Assembly (NCBI GenBank): GCA_013368325.1
Contig: JAACJK010000170.1
Location: 372,001 to 436,000, forward strand
Length of the DNA: 64,000 nt
Reading direction: 5' to 3'
From: Ephemerocybe angulata
Lineage: Eukaryota; Basidiomycota; Agaricomycetes; Agaricales; Psathyrellaceae
Both the position numbers and the translations under genes were made by a program. This document shows, piece after piece, positions 57,001 to 64,000 of this stretch. Numbering within the stretch: position 1 is the first letter of the stretch; each line of letters begins with the position of its first letter. The notes under the pieces are model-generated. The model made no database searches. It worked only from the letters and a program-made list of their open reading frames with translations, and was not told the DNA's origin.

Positions 57001-57355
57001 CTTCGATTTCATCTACCACCGGCAGGTCCTGTTCCTCAGTACCCTCCCGCTCTCCAACAGTCGTCTCTTCGACATCTAACCCTCCAACTCCTAGGAATAT
57101 TGTAGTGGCCAGAGACTTCTTCAAGACTTGTCGTGGTTGCTCGTTGCTTGACTTTTGAGGTGCAGGAAGTGGTTGGTTTGTGTTGGCTTGTGCCTGGCGT
57201 GCGGCTTCGGCGACTTTTTTTGCATGGGAGGTGCGCGTGTTCGGATGGACGAGCTGGCCTGGATAAGTCACACCATCGAGTGTGTACGTCAAATCTCTGC
57301 ACTTGAGGGTGCACACACAGGGTACCTGTTTCTTAGGTTTGGGTAGAGTGCTCAT
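54043..57355 (-). CDS. Tnp2-type (Transposase_21) transposase of the CACTA-like element
   Basis: Minus-strand exons are about 57355-57025 (donor uncertain, near CTGCCG|GTGGTA), about 56931-54840, and 54782-54043. A zinc-binding-like start reads PKKQVPCVCTLKCRDLTYTL. A second Cys cluster follows, CPKCFKQYPLGHIPQQC. The transposase core then has GNLTFSYFIDWFNPLLNKTA, VLPGIGDLLAMRKALGF, ANFCSFCMLHKDN and HTMLGLMHNWIEGVLQHH. Acidic residues in these blocks are expected to form the DDE/D active site that cuts and joins DNA ends. An acidic region (DSDVDSDSDVEMMDLEDE) separates this from the C-terminal part. All exons after the first are open. The first splice site is the only weak point. Confidence 0.8.
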
Positions 57356-57608
57356 GACATCGAGGGTTGTCCGATGTCGAGGTCGAGTGTAAGCCTTCAA
57401 CGATTAGAACGCCGGGCCTGATCAAATTGAGAAGCCGATCAAAAGGACCGGGTCAGCGCACGCACCTATGGATCAGCCTCAACGCTCCCTGTATGTGCCC
57501 CTCAGCTGATGTGTACTTCCCTGAGGACCAAGTATTATATATAATTGTGCCTATATTCAAACATCATGTCTTCGCTACGTACAGCATGTATGGAGAGAGG
57601 AACAGGCT

Positions 57609-57696
57609 TGAGCGGAGCTGGAACATGACGCGGCACGTGACACGGGACTTGACAAACCATGCCGGGCCGGAACATGACAAGCCTTTGCCCGCCGTG
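57609..57696 (-). repeat. Right terminal inverted repeat
   Basis: Reverse complement of the left end, again starting CACGGCGGGCAAAGGC when read inward. The transposase start lies about 250 bp inside it. Confidence 0.9.
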
Positions 57697-57699
57697 TCT
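57697..57699. repeat. Target-site duplication, right (TCT)
   Basis: Matches TCT at 49209-49211. Confidence 0.85.
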
Positions 57700-59119
57700 T
57701 GTATGCAAGCGATGGTGTGACGTTGCCTATAATGCTGGGCAGCTCTGGGCCGTCCAGGAAGCGGTGATCCCCGAATTAACTCGGAAGCAATGTGACACAC
57801 TCCTCCGGCGGTATGCCCGGGTGAAGGGTACCCCGAAAACCCTGTCCCTCGACATTCCGTATGGTATCGACGCTAAGCCATGCAAATGCTACAAGCAAGG
57901 ACCTGGACCGCACCTCTGCTCCAACGCTGTATTGAAAAGGATCCTCAAAGAAGGAGCCCCCTTCTCTCGCATCTCGATCGCCCATTTTACCCCGACCTGC
58001 TTCAAGAACATCGTGCGTTACATCAAGTCTACCGGCATTACCAACGGCACTACCACTGCTACTACGGATGGCACCTCGCAGCACTGGTGGGACAAAGTCC
58101 AGAAACTTGTCCTCGATTTCCATTATGGAGGTGCGAACGACAAGGACCCATACTGGCTTCAATCTCAACTCCCTGCGCAGTCGATCTTCACCAGCTTCCC
58201 AGCTAGCCTCACCTCCCTGACACTTCACCTCCCCAACCTGGAAGAGCAAGCGCAGCGCAAGGTTCTTGAGATTCCGGCCACGGTTCTGAAGAATCTCGTC
58301 ACGTTTTCGCTTTCTTACACCTGGGGCGGCCCGCAGTTCTTGGCGGCTCTTCAGCATTGTACCAATGTCGAGGATCTGTCGCTCCGTCTAGGCAACAATG
58401 GGAAGTCTGCGTCTGCGAACTTGGGTGACCAGATCAATGTTACGTCTCTATCCCAGGATGGCCATATCGTACTCCCCAAAGTCAAGTCACTACTATTGAA
58501 GATCAAAGGCGCAAGCGCAGTAGTGAATTATATCAGCGTTCTTCGCTTCCCCGGACTTGTTAAGCTCTGTATCAAGAGCCAAGACGAGTATAATAAGCCG
58601 CAACCATATTCGAACATCCTGCAAGCGATTGGTTTATTCTCCCCGACGGCGTCTCAGGATTTCGAGTCCTTGAGTGTGGTGGGGTACATCAAGTCTGGTG
58701 ACTTATATCACCTCCTAGGGTCGCTTACGAGCCCCCTCACCCACCTTGCCACGGAGGCCACTTTTGACCCTCGGGAGTTCTTGAAGCTCGCGCTGGACGC
58801 ACCCGCGGGCTCACAGAATATCTTACCTTGCCTCCGAGCCTTGCACGTACGCAAATTCCCGTGCAAGTACCACCTTGATTCCCTGTTTTTGTACATCAAG
58901 AGCCGACAGAAGCACGGAAAGAAAAAGGGGGAGATCGTAATGAAGGCACCTTTTGATGGGCTGAAGTGGGTCGAGTTGGAGATTTACTCGTCAAATAGTG
59001 ATGTGAAGAAGCTGTTCTATAAGGAGTCGGCGACTTTGAAGATATTGAGAGGGTCCTTTGGGATTAAGGTGGAGAGGATGGGATATCAGCCTGGATATGA
59101 GTCAGATGTGCCAGCATAG
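57697..59119 (+). pseudogene. F-box gene, 3' part, displaced by the transposon
   Basis: From the right target duplication the frame reads LVCKRWCDVAYNAGQLWAVQ, the second half of an F-box (…C+.W+..A...LW). It then runs without stops for about 470 residues of Leu-rich sequence with F-box-protein character (SLTSLTLHLPNLEEQ, LVTFSLSYTW, VEDLSLRLGN). The upstream frame would let a start codon inside the transposon end (57659) be used, but the product would lack the first F-box helix. The gene was probably a normal substrate receptor of an SCF ubiquitin ligase of about 600 residues before insertion. Absence of stops in this part indicates that insertion is recent. Confidence 0.85.
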
Positions 59120-59393
59120 GCTGGCGTATGTACTACAAGTATATCGCTCGCTCCCCGTTTCCACGCCCTCTAGTAGCTGCTGCAGATCTTCCAAATTTAG
59201 TTTCGTTCATAGTGTCTTACCTTTTGTAGTCCTGTGGTTGTTTCCCATTTTCTATATGCTTCAACAAATGTATGGCCCCTTGCTTCCCATAGACCGAACT
59301 ACTTATATCATATGAGGTGAAGACGTGCATGAGGCTCTCATATCTCAGTCAGGGCCACTTAACTTCGCTGAGTTGGGCTCGTGAGGGAAAGAG

Positions 59394-59507
59394 ATTTAGA
59401 CGCGCGTCATCCATGGACGCGTCAAGTCCCCCCTAAATCGCCTCTAAGCTCATTTCCTCTGCGAAAAGCTCACTAAACTCCAGACGCGCGTCGACATGAC
59501 GCGTCTC
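59394..59507. repeat. GACGCG palindromic repeats
   Basis: GATTTAGACGCG pairs with CGCGTC...CTAAATC across 59394-59439, and AGACGCGCGTC...GACGCGTCT recurs at 59482-59507. They look like remnants of a small inverted-repeat element. Confidence 0.5.
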
Positions 59508-59828
59508 TAGTACGCGTACATCGAACACTCTAGCATTTCTTCCTAACCGCCTGACGCAGCACCGTCCATTCCCTGACCAATCCTTGAGTCACCGGCTGAG
59601 TCACCGACCTCCGCGCCCAATCGGGGTCCGGCAAATTACCGAAAAAGGCAAAATGTTGAACATTCCCGACGCGTCTCCCTCGTTCTCCCATGTTCGCCTC
59701 CATTCTCCTAGGCTCTACACGACTCTTGGCTGTTCCACGTTGCTCGGCTGAATACTGCGCCGTTCTACAGAGCCTTGTTGAACGAAACTGACTCAGGCGG
59801 CGCGATACTGGTGCTTGTGGCAAGAACC

Positions 59829-59893
59829 AAAAAGGGAAAAGAAAAGAAAAGAAAAGACGAGAAAGGAAAGGAAAGGAAAGGGAAGGAAAAGGG
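59829..59893. repeat. GAAAA/GAAAG purine microsatellite
   Basis: Near-perfect GAAAA units grade into GGAAA units on the plus strand. Confidence 0.9.
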
Positions 59894-60005
59894 GGAGGTT
59901 GGTTTCTCACCGGCGGGCTCACCTCACTGACCTTTGTTGCTCAGATCTTCGAGTCCGAAATGACAGCTGATGGCGAATTCTCGGTATTTGTCGTTGATTT
60001 TATTT

Positions 60006-60600
60006 CTGATACTCGGCGGTTGGCCGGTGACAGCCAATTTCTCGCGATTTTCAGAGCTTTTTGATTGGCTGGGGGAATCTGATACTCGGTGAGATAAAGG
60101 CGGGCGGCCTGATACTCGGGAGGTGCTGATAAGATTGCCGGAGATTTGGGTGACGGGGTGAGCCTGAGCCAGATGGCAGAGACTAGGAGGAGGGAGACAG
60201 TCCTGGGCCCTGGCATCCTATTTTAACATTGATTAACAGCCTCTTGGGACTTTTGTGTAACATCAGTGAGCACTATCTGTAAGTATATTAGACCTCAAAT
60301 GTACCCTAACCGCCCAGAAATGTATCGTACACCCCGCCGGGCTCGCGCGCGCATTGCGCGCGCGGTTTTGATGAATACCCTTGTTGTAGGGTATTGGACT
60401 TGCGTATACCTACAATTTACTTACCATTGGACTCAGAAAAATGACTATATACCACTTCAGATGACATATTGATGTCCTGTGCAGTGAGCCGTGCTGCATT
60501 TGCAATTCTCACCGGGAGATATGGTGAGCGAGGAGGGCGGGAGTCGAACGCCCGCTTTGGCATCGCTTACAAATCTCAGACTAAAGACGCCGAGTATCAG
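60006..60600. mobile_element. Possible short non-autonomous element (MITE-like)
   Basis: CTGATACTCGGCG at 60006 is the exact reverse complement of CGCCGAGTATCAG ending at 60600. Two more copies of CTGATACTCGG lie at 60079 and 60109. The 595-bp interval encodes nothing. No clear target duplication is visible, so this is a weak call. Confidence 0.35.
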
Positions 60601-60654
60601 TATCAATATCATGCTACTACCATATTTAACGCGCCACTTAGGCGCCTCAAATCC

Positions 60655-60661
60655 TATATAA
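60655..60661 (+). promoter_or_regulatory. TATA box of the BAG gene
   Basis: TATATAA about 110 bp before the ATG at 60770. Confidence 0.5.
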
Positions 60662-60769
60662 GCGCGATGTAAAAATGCGATTTTGGTATCATTTCCCTCC
60701 TGGATTCAACCCATCCATCCAACCAATCAATCAATCTACCACCACCAAAAGAGTGAAGCTTGTCTAGAA

Positions 60770-62815
60770 ATGTTCGCCGCTCGACCTTACCACCAACACC
60801 ACGGCCTCTTCGGCTACAACCAACCCCACCGCGGCCCTAGGCCTGCCTTCAACAGCAGCTGGGTCGACGCACCCCAGGCGCCGTGCTGCGGGGCATACGT
60901 CGACGAGTACCCGGGGGCTGCACCCTGCGCGTGCTCTGCTCGTCCTCAGCCCGGTTATGGTGCTTACCACGGCTACGACCAACCCTTGAGGTATGATGCT
61001 CCTTCTCAGGAGTTCGGCTACGGCTATGAGCGCCGTGGCGCTCACCCTCACCCTCACCACGGCCCCCACGGCCCCCACGGCTTCCGCCACCCCCACCACC
61101 ACCACCAGCACGAGCACCGCGCCTCTCTCGCAGAAGCCGATCTCGAGGCGCGTCTCGCGGAAGAACGCCTCGCGCTCCTCAAGCTCGAAAATGAACTCAA
61201 GCGCAAGGAGGCGCAGCTCAAGGCGCGCGAACGCGAACTTCAACCCGTACATCTTCGCGATCCCGTTTTACCAACTGCGAACCAACTTTACTTACACAAG
61301 AATGCGCAGACGCAACAGGTTCCTGGAGCGTTCATCGACTTGACGTTCAGAGCTTCCCCAGAATACAAAAAACCCAAACCCGCTGTTAGGCGGTGCAAGA
61401 GGGCTCCTACCGGCGGCAACGGTAGCTTCACGCTTAACTCTCTTCTCGGAGGAGGCGAGCGTGAGCAGAGGCCGTACGCGCAGTCTTGGTCAGATTTCTG
61501 GCCCCACCTCCAAGCTCAGGCTCAAGCGCCCGCGAAGCCCCAACCCCATATGCAGAAGCCTCAACCCAAACCCCACCCTCAGAGGCCTGCAGCTCAAGCG
61601 CAAGGCGCGCCGCACCCCTTCGAGGACACCCTGAAGATGCTCCTACTCCAGTGCCTCCGTCCGGAGGGTTCTACGCGTGAGGTACGCGGTTTTTCTTATT
61701 CTAACTTTGCTCGGGCTCCTTATGGTCACCCTTTCTATCAGCAGCAGACCCAGAATGCTCCTAAGCAACAAGAAGCGCAGAAGAAGGCCAAACCCGCTGC
61801 CGCGCCCGCCTCCACCCCTGCTCCATCCCCGGCGCCTAAACAGGAACAGACGCCCAAGCCCGCCGCCTCGACCTCTCCGGAGCCTGCCGCTGAAGGTTCG
61901 CTCATCGAACAGCTGAAGTCGCGCTACGAGAAAGAAGGGGAAGACGAGGCCCGCGACACGATGCAGGCGGTCTTCAACTCCCTGCTCCTGAACCACGTGA
62001 AGCAGCAACCGGCTTCCTCCTCGGCATCCACATCCTCTGCAGCAGCGTCCTCGTCCGGTCTGGCCAAACAACAGGCTGCCCAGGACTCTGCGGTGGCTGA
62101 TAACACTAGCACTGCGACTGGGAACGTGAACAACAAAGGTAAAGGCAAAGCCCGCGCCGCGTCCCCGGAAGGCAGCGCACCCGCCAGCTCGGCCGATATC
62201 AACGCCGCCCTCGAGCGCGTCTCCCGCGTCGAAATGACCTTCCAGCGCCTCGCCGCCGACTTCCCCTTCCCCTCCCACCTCGACTTCATCAACCCCAAGC
62301 CCACAACCCCCTCCTCCGCCGACGGCTACGAATCCGACTCTGCCTCATCCACCACGAGCTCGGCGGGGTCGGGATCGACGTTCCCGCACCTCGCGTTCAC
62401 GGCGCGCAACCACGCTGTGCGGTACTACGAGCAGACGCTGAGTGCGCTTTTGCAGGAGCTGGATTTGGTGGAGAGTTGGGGGAGTGAGGAGGTACGGAGG
62501 AGGAGGAGGGCGGTTGTAGGGCGGGTTGAGGAGGCGATTGCGGAGGTTGAGGGGGAGGTTGAGGGACGGTGGAGGAGTTGGAGTGCGAAGCAGGAGGCGG
62601 CTGGGCAGGTTGTTGATGGGGAGGAGGGATCTGTGAAGAAGGCTGAGGAGGCTGAGGAGGCTGCGCCTGAAGTTGAAGATACCCCCCTCTCTGTCGAAGA
62701 GAGTGCCGTTGTTTCCGAAACCGAAACCGAGTCCGAGGCGCAAGACACTGAGGTTATTGAGGGTGAGGCTCAAGCGCCCGAGCCTGAACATAGGACACTA
62801 AACCCGCGCCGCTGA
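60770..62815 (+). CDS. BAG-domain protein, probable Hsp70 cofactor
   Basis: The ORF from the ATG at 60770 gives 681 aa if unspliced. Two candidate introns, 61247-61300 (or to 61309) and 61682-61741, have GT...AG signals, and the second has a TTCTAAC branch site. Both are multiples of three without stops, so either form stays in frame. The N-terminus is His/Pro/Tyr/Gly-rich (PHPHHGPHGPHGFRHPHHHH) and is followed by a charged coiled coil (LAEERLALLKLENELKRKEA). The middle is Ala/Pro/Gln-rich. Near the C-terminus (roughly residues 490-610) INAALERVSRVEMTFQRLAA and YEQTLSALLQELDLVESWGS resemble BAG-domain helices, which bind the Hsp70 ATPase domain and promote nucleotide exchange. The end is Glu-rich. 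Expression may be stress-linked, but no heat-shock element was confirmed. Confidence 0.75.
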   Translation: MFAARPYHQHHGLFGYNQPHRGPRPAFNSSWVDAPQAPCCGAYVDEYPGAAPCACSARPQPGYGAYHGYDQPLRYDAPSQEFGYGYERRGAHPHPHHGPHGPHGFRHPHHHHQHEHRASLAEADLEARLAEERLALLKLENELKRKEAQLKARERELQPVHLRDPVLPTANQLYLHKNAQTQQVPGAFIDLTFRASPEYKKPKPAVRRCKRAPTGGNGSFTLNSLLGGGEREQRPYAQSWSDFWPHLQAQAQAPAKPQPHMQKPQPKPHPQRPAAQAQGAPHPFEDTLKMLLLQCLRPEGSTREVRGFSYSNFARAPYGHPFYQQQTQNAPKQQEAQKKAKPAAAPASTPAPSPAPKQEQTPKPAASTSPEPAAEGSLIEQLKSRYEKEGEDEARDTMQAVFNSLLLNHVKQQPASSSASTSSAAASSSGLAKQQAAQDSAVADNTSTATGNVNNKGKGKARAASPEGSAPASSADINAALERVSRVEMTFQRLAADFPFPSHLDFINPKPTTPSSADGYESDSASSTTSSAGSGSTFPHLAFTARNHAVRYYEQTLSALLQELDLVESWGSEEVRRRRRAVVGRVEEAIAEVEGEVEGRWRSWSAKQEAAGQVVDGEEGSVKKAEEAEEAAPEVEDTPLSVEESAVVSETETESEAQDTEVIEGEAQAPEPEHRTLNPRR

Positions 62816-62950
62816 AGCGGAGCGGAATATATTCAAACTCCGCCGCCATCAACAATGTTGGGCGCTGTTTGGCCATGGGCGCTGTTCACAACCTCTTGTC
62901 ATCTCCCACCATGCCTCCTCAACGTCCGCCGCAGGCGGGTTAGGAACTAC

Positions 62951-63117
62951 CAGTGTCTTCGCCGTAGGCGGTAGGGTGCGCACTACCGGTGTTTTCGCCG
63001 GAGGCGGCAGGGTGCGCACTACCGGTGTTTTCGCCGGAGGCGGCAGGGTGCGCATTAACGGTGTTTTCGCCGTAGGCGGCAGGGTGCGCATTAACGGTGT
63101 TTTCGCCGCAGGCGCGG
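62951..63117 (+). repeat. 36-bp minisatellite, about 4.6 units
   Basis: Units start CGGTGTTTTCGCCGGAGG at 62951, 62987, 63023, 63059 and 63095 (the last is partial). Variation is limited to a few positions (GTAGG, GGAGG or GCAGG; ACTAC or ATTAA). Confidence 0.95.
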
Positions 63118-63438
63118 GGTATGCGGTGTTTTGCCGCAGGCGGGGTTTGGGGATTGGTGCTGTTTGCGCCCAACGGGCGGGCTGTGGCTGGCTGTGGGCT
63201 GGTTTGGTGACCTGGTCATCATGTTTGGGCTTGAGGTTGTTTGGGTGCGGCGTGCTGGGTTGTTGCTGGGGCTTAGGTGCGTTTCAATATCCATCCTGGG
63301 TTGCGATTGTTCTGTCGATGTTCTAGGGAAGCGTGTGTTTGCGGCGCCGGCCGCGACGGCTGGGGCTCTGCCCCCGTCCCCGCCAGGGGGACCTTGTCCC
63401 CCTTGGACCCCCTGCGCCTCCGGCAGCCCTGCGGGGCC

Positions 63439-63609
63439 TTTTCGCCTCCGGCTGGGTCTTTCGCCTCCAGCTGGGGTTTTCGCCTCCGGCTGGGTCTTTC
63501 GCCTCCGGCTGGGGTTTTCGCCTCCGGCTGGGTTCTTCGCCTCCGGCTGGGGTTTTCGCCTCCGGCTGGGTCTTTCGCCTCCGGCTGGGGTTTTCGCCTC
63601 CGGCTGGGG
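63439..63609 (+). repeat. 19-bp minisatellite, about 9 units
   Basis: Units of TTTCGCCTCCGGCTGGGGT with period 19, cores at 63443, 63462, 63481 and so on. An isolated unit follows near 63633. Its CGCCTCCGGC core is the reverse complement of the core of the 36-bp array. Confidence 0.95.
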
Positions 63610-63785
63610 GCGTCTGCGACGCACAGGGGTTTTCGCCTCCGGCTGGGTGCGTCTTCGACGCGTGCCTCCGGCGGTGCCTGCGGCAGGCTTGGTCTGCGAC
63701 GGTCTATGGTCCTGGAGCCTGCGGCGCGCTTTATCCCACTATTCTTTGGAGCCCATAATTAACCTTATCAATTCATGTATTTTAA

Positions 63786-64000
63786 TCATCGTGTTTTATA
63801 CGATTCCTTCCGCTTTTCTTTCCGAATCTTCGAAAATGCCACCATCTCATGAACACCAAGCAACTCTCCAACCTGGTCATCCAATTCAGCCATCTCCTCG
63901 TCTTCAGGACCCTCCACACCAACTTCAAATTGCCCGATACTTGTCGTAGCACATTCCAGCACATCACCCATCACCATTTCACCGTTCAGCTGCCTGCGAA
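63786..64000 (-). CDS. Partial unrecognised protein, C-terminal end, cut by the window edge
   Basis: A minus-strand frame is open from the window edge to a stop at 63786. It contains VLECATTSIGQFEVGVEGPE, an acidic helix (DEEMAELDDQVGELLGV) and a basic end. The composition looks like real protein, but 71 residues are not enough to name it. Upstream exons would lie beyond 64000. Confidence 0.35.
   Translation of the reverse strand, partial: RRQLNGEMVMGDVLECATTSIGQFEVGVEGPEDEEMAELDDQVGELLGVHEMVAFSKIRKEKRKESYKTR

Larger units (their letters stand above)
49212..57696. mobile_element. CACTA-like (Tnp2) DNA transposon, 8,485 bp, apparently full length
   Basis: Both ends carry an inverted repeat of about 88 bp beginning CACGGCGGGCAAAGGCTTGT. 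The first 25 bases are identical and the rest is imperfect, with GTCATGTTC-type motifs repeated inside. The flanks show a TCT duplication. Inside are two convergent genes: a second-ORF protein (plus, 49593-51831) and a Tnp2-type transposase (minus, 57355-54043), with about 2.2 kb of GC-rich DNA between them. The insertion splits an F-box gene at the codons for ITLVCKRW, and removing the element plus one TCT restores the frame. Both element genes are open, so the copy could be recent and possibly active. Confidence 0.9.
59120..60769. other. Intergenic, 1.65 kb, with several small repeats
   Basis: No gene is called. It contains a hairpin repeat (59394-59439), a related GACGCG repeat (59482-59507), a purine tract (59829-59893), a possible short element bounded by CTGATACTCGGCG inverted repeats (60006-60600), a tRNA-like T-arm fragment (about 60535-60560, minus strand), and the promoter of the BAG gene. 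Confidence 0.5.
62816..63785. other. Spacer with two minisatellites
   Basis: The whole stretch is GC-rich and built around a GCCGGAGGCG-like core in both orientations. Frames of 100-270 codons here come from the repeats and are not genes. Confidence 0.7.

Noticed and set aside
60344..60363. GCGCGCGCA/TGCGCGCGC palindrome
   Set aside because: It is perfect but short and GC-simple, so a specific function cannot be claimed.
60520..60600. tRNA gene on the minus strand (GCGTTCGACTCCCGC T-arm-like sequence)
   Set aside because: The T-stem has mismatches and no matching acceptor strand is found. At best it is a tRNA-derived fragment.
62951..63640. CRISPR-like arrays
   Set aside because: The repeats are directly adjacent with no unique spacers, and the genome is eukaryotic.
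63131..63949. 272-codon plus-strand frame
   Set aside because: It is produced by the 19-bp minisatellite, whose repeats stay open in several phases.

Overview
The window is nuclear DNA from a mushroom-forming basidiomycete (Agaricomycete). The evidence is gene structure and gene content. Genes carry many short introns (about 45-80 bp, GT...AG), often after a tiny first coding exon. Typical families are F-box proteins, NACHT-WD40 (NLR) proteins, a GRGG-motif protein and a fungal CE15 glucuronoyl esterase, and there is a basidiomycete-type Tnp2 transposon. No virus, CRISPR array, rRNA or convincing tRNA is present.

Layout. 0.5-5.1 kb: an unrecognised five-exon gene, then two tandem F-box/nucleotidyltransferase-like paralogues. 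5.9-7.6 kb: two tandem small-protein paralogues. 8.1-9.1 kb: a mitochondrial-type hotdog thioesterase. 10.3-13.1 kb: a serine-rich GRGG-motif protein. 13.3-15.0 kb: a multi-pass membrane protein on the minus strand. 15.3-23.1 kb: a tandem pair of NLR genes, one full length (NACHT-WD40) and one that stops after NACHT. 23.7-24.7 kb: ELP6, a tRNA-modification Elongator subunit. 25.1-48.4 kb: a duplication-rich block. It holds two CE15 genes as inverted copies about 17 kb apart with duplicated promoters, four intact and two decayed copies of an unrecognised small gene family ('family X'), a 2,763-residue disordered protein between them, and a gene with an in-frame stop. 48.9-59.1 kb: an F-box gene split by an 8,485-bp CACTA-like DNA transposon. 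60.8-62.8 kb: a BAG-domain protein. 62.9-63.7 kb: two minisatellite arrays of opposite polarity, then a partial gene at the edge.

The most informative structure is the transposon at 49212-57696. Its terminal inverted repeats start CACGGCGGGCAAAGGC, it is flanked by a 3-bp TCT target duplication, and it carries a Tnp2 transposase gene and a convergent second gene. Removing it with one TCT puts the two F-box halves back in frame, so the pre-insertion gene can be read directly. The second theme is recent duplication: family X, CE15, the NLR pair, the F-box pair and the 6-7.6 kb pair are all local duplicates. One decayed family X copy contains a roughly 100-bp piece nearly identical to an exon of the GRGG gene 28 kb away.

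Exon boundaries were deduced by hand from splice signals, reading frame and comparison between paralogues inside the window. No database search was possible, so family names rest on recognised motifs.
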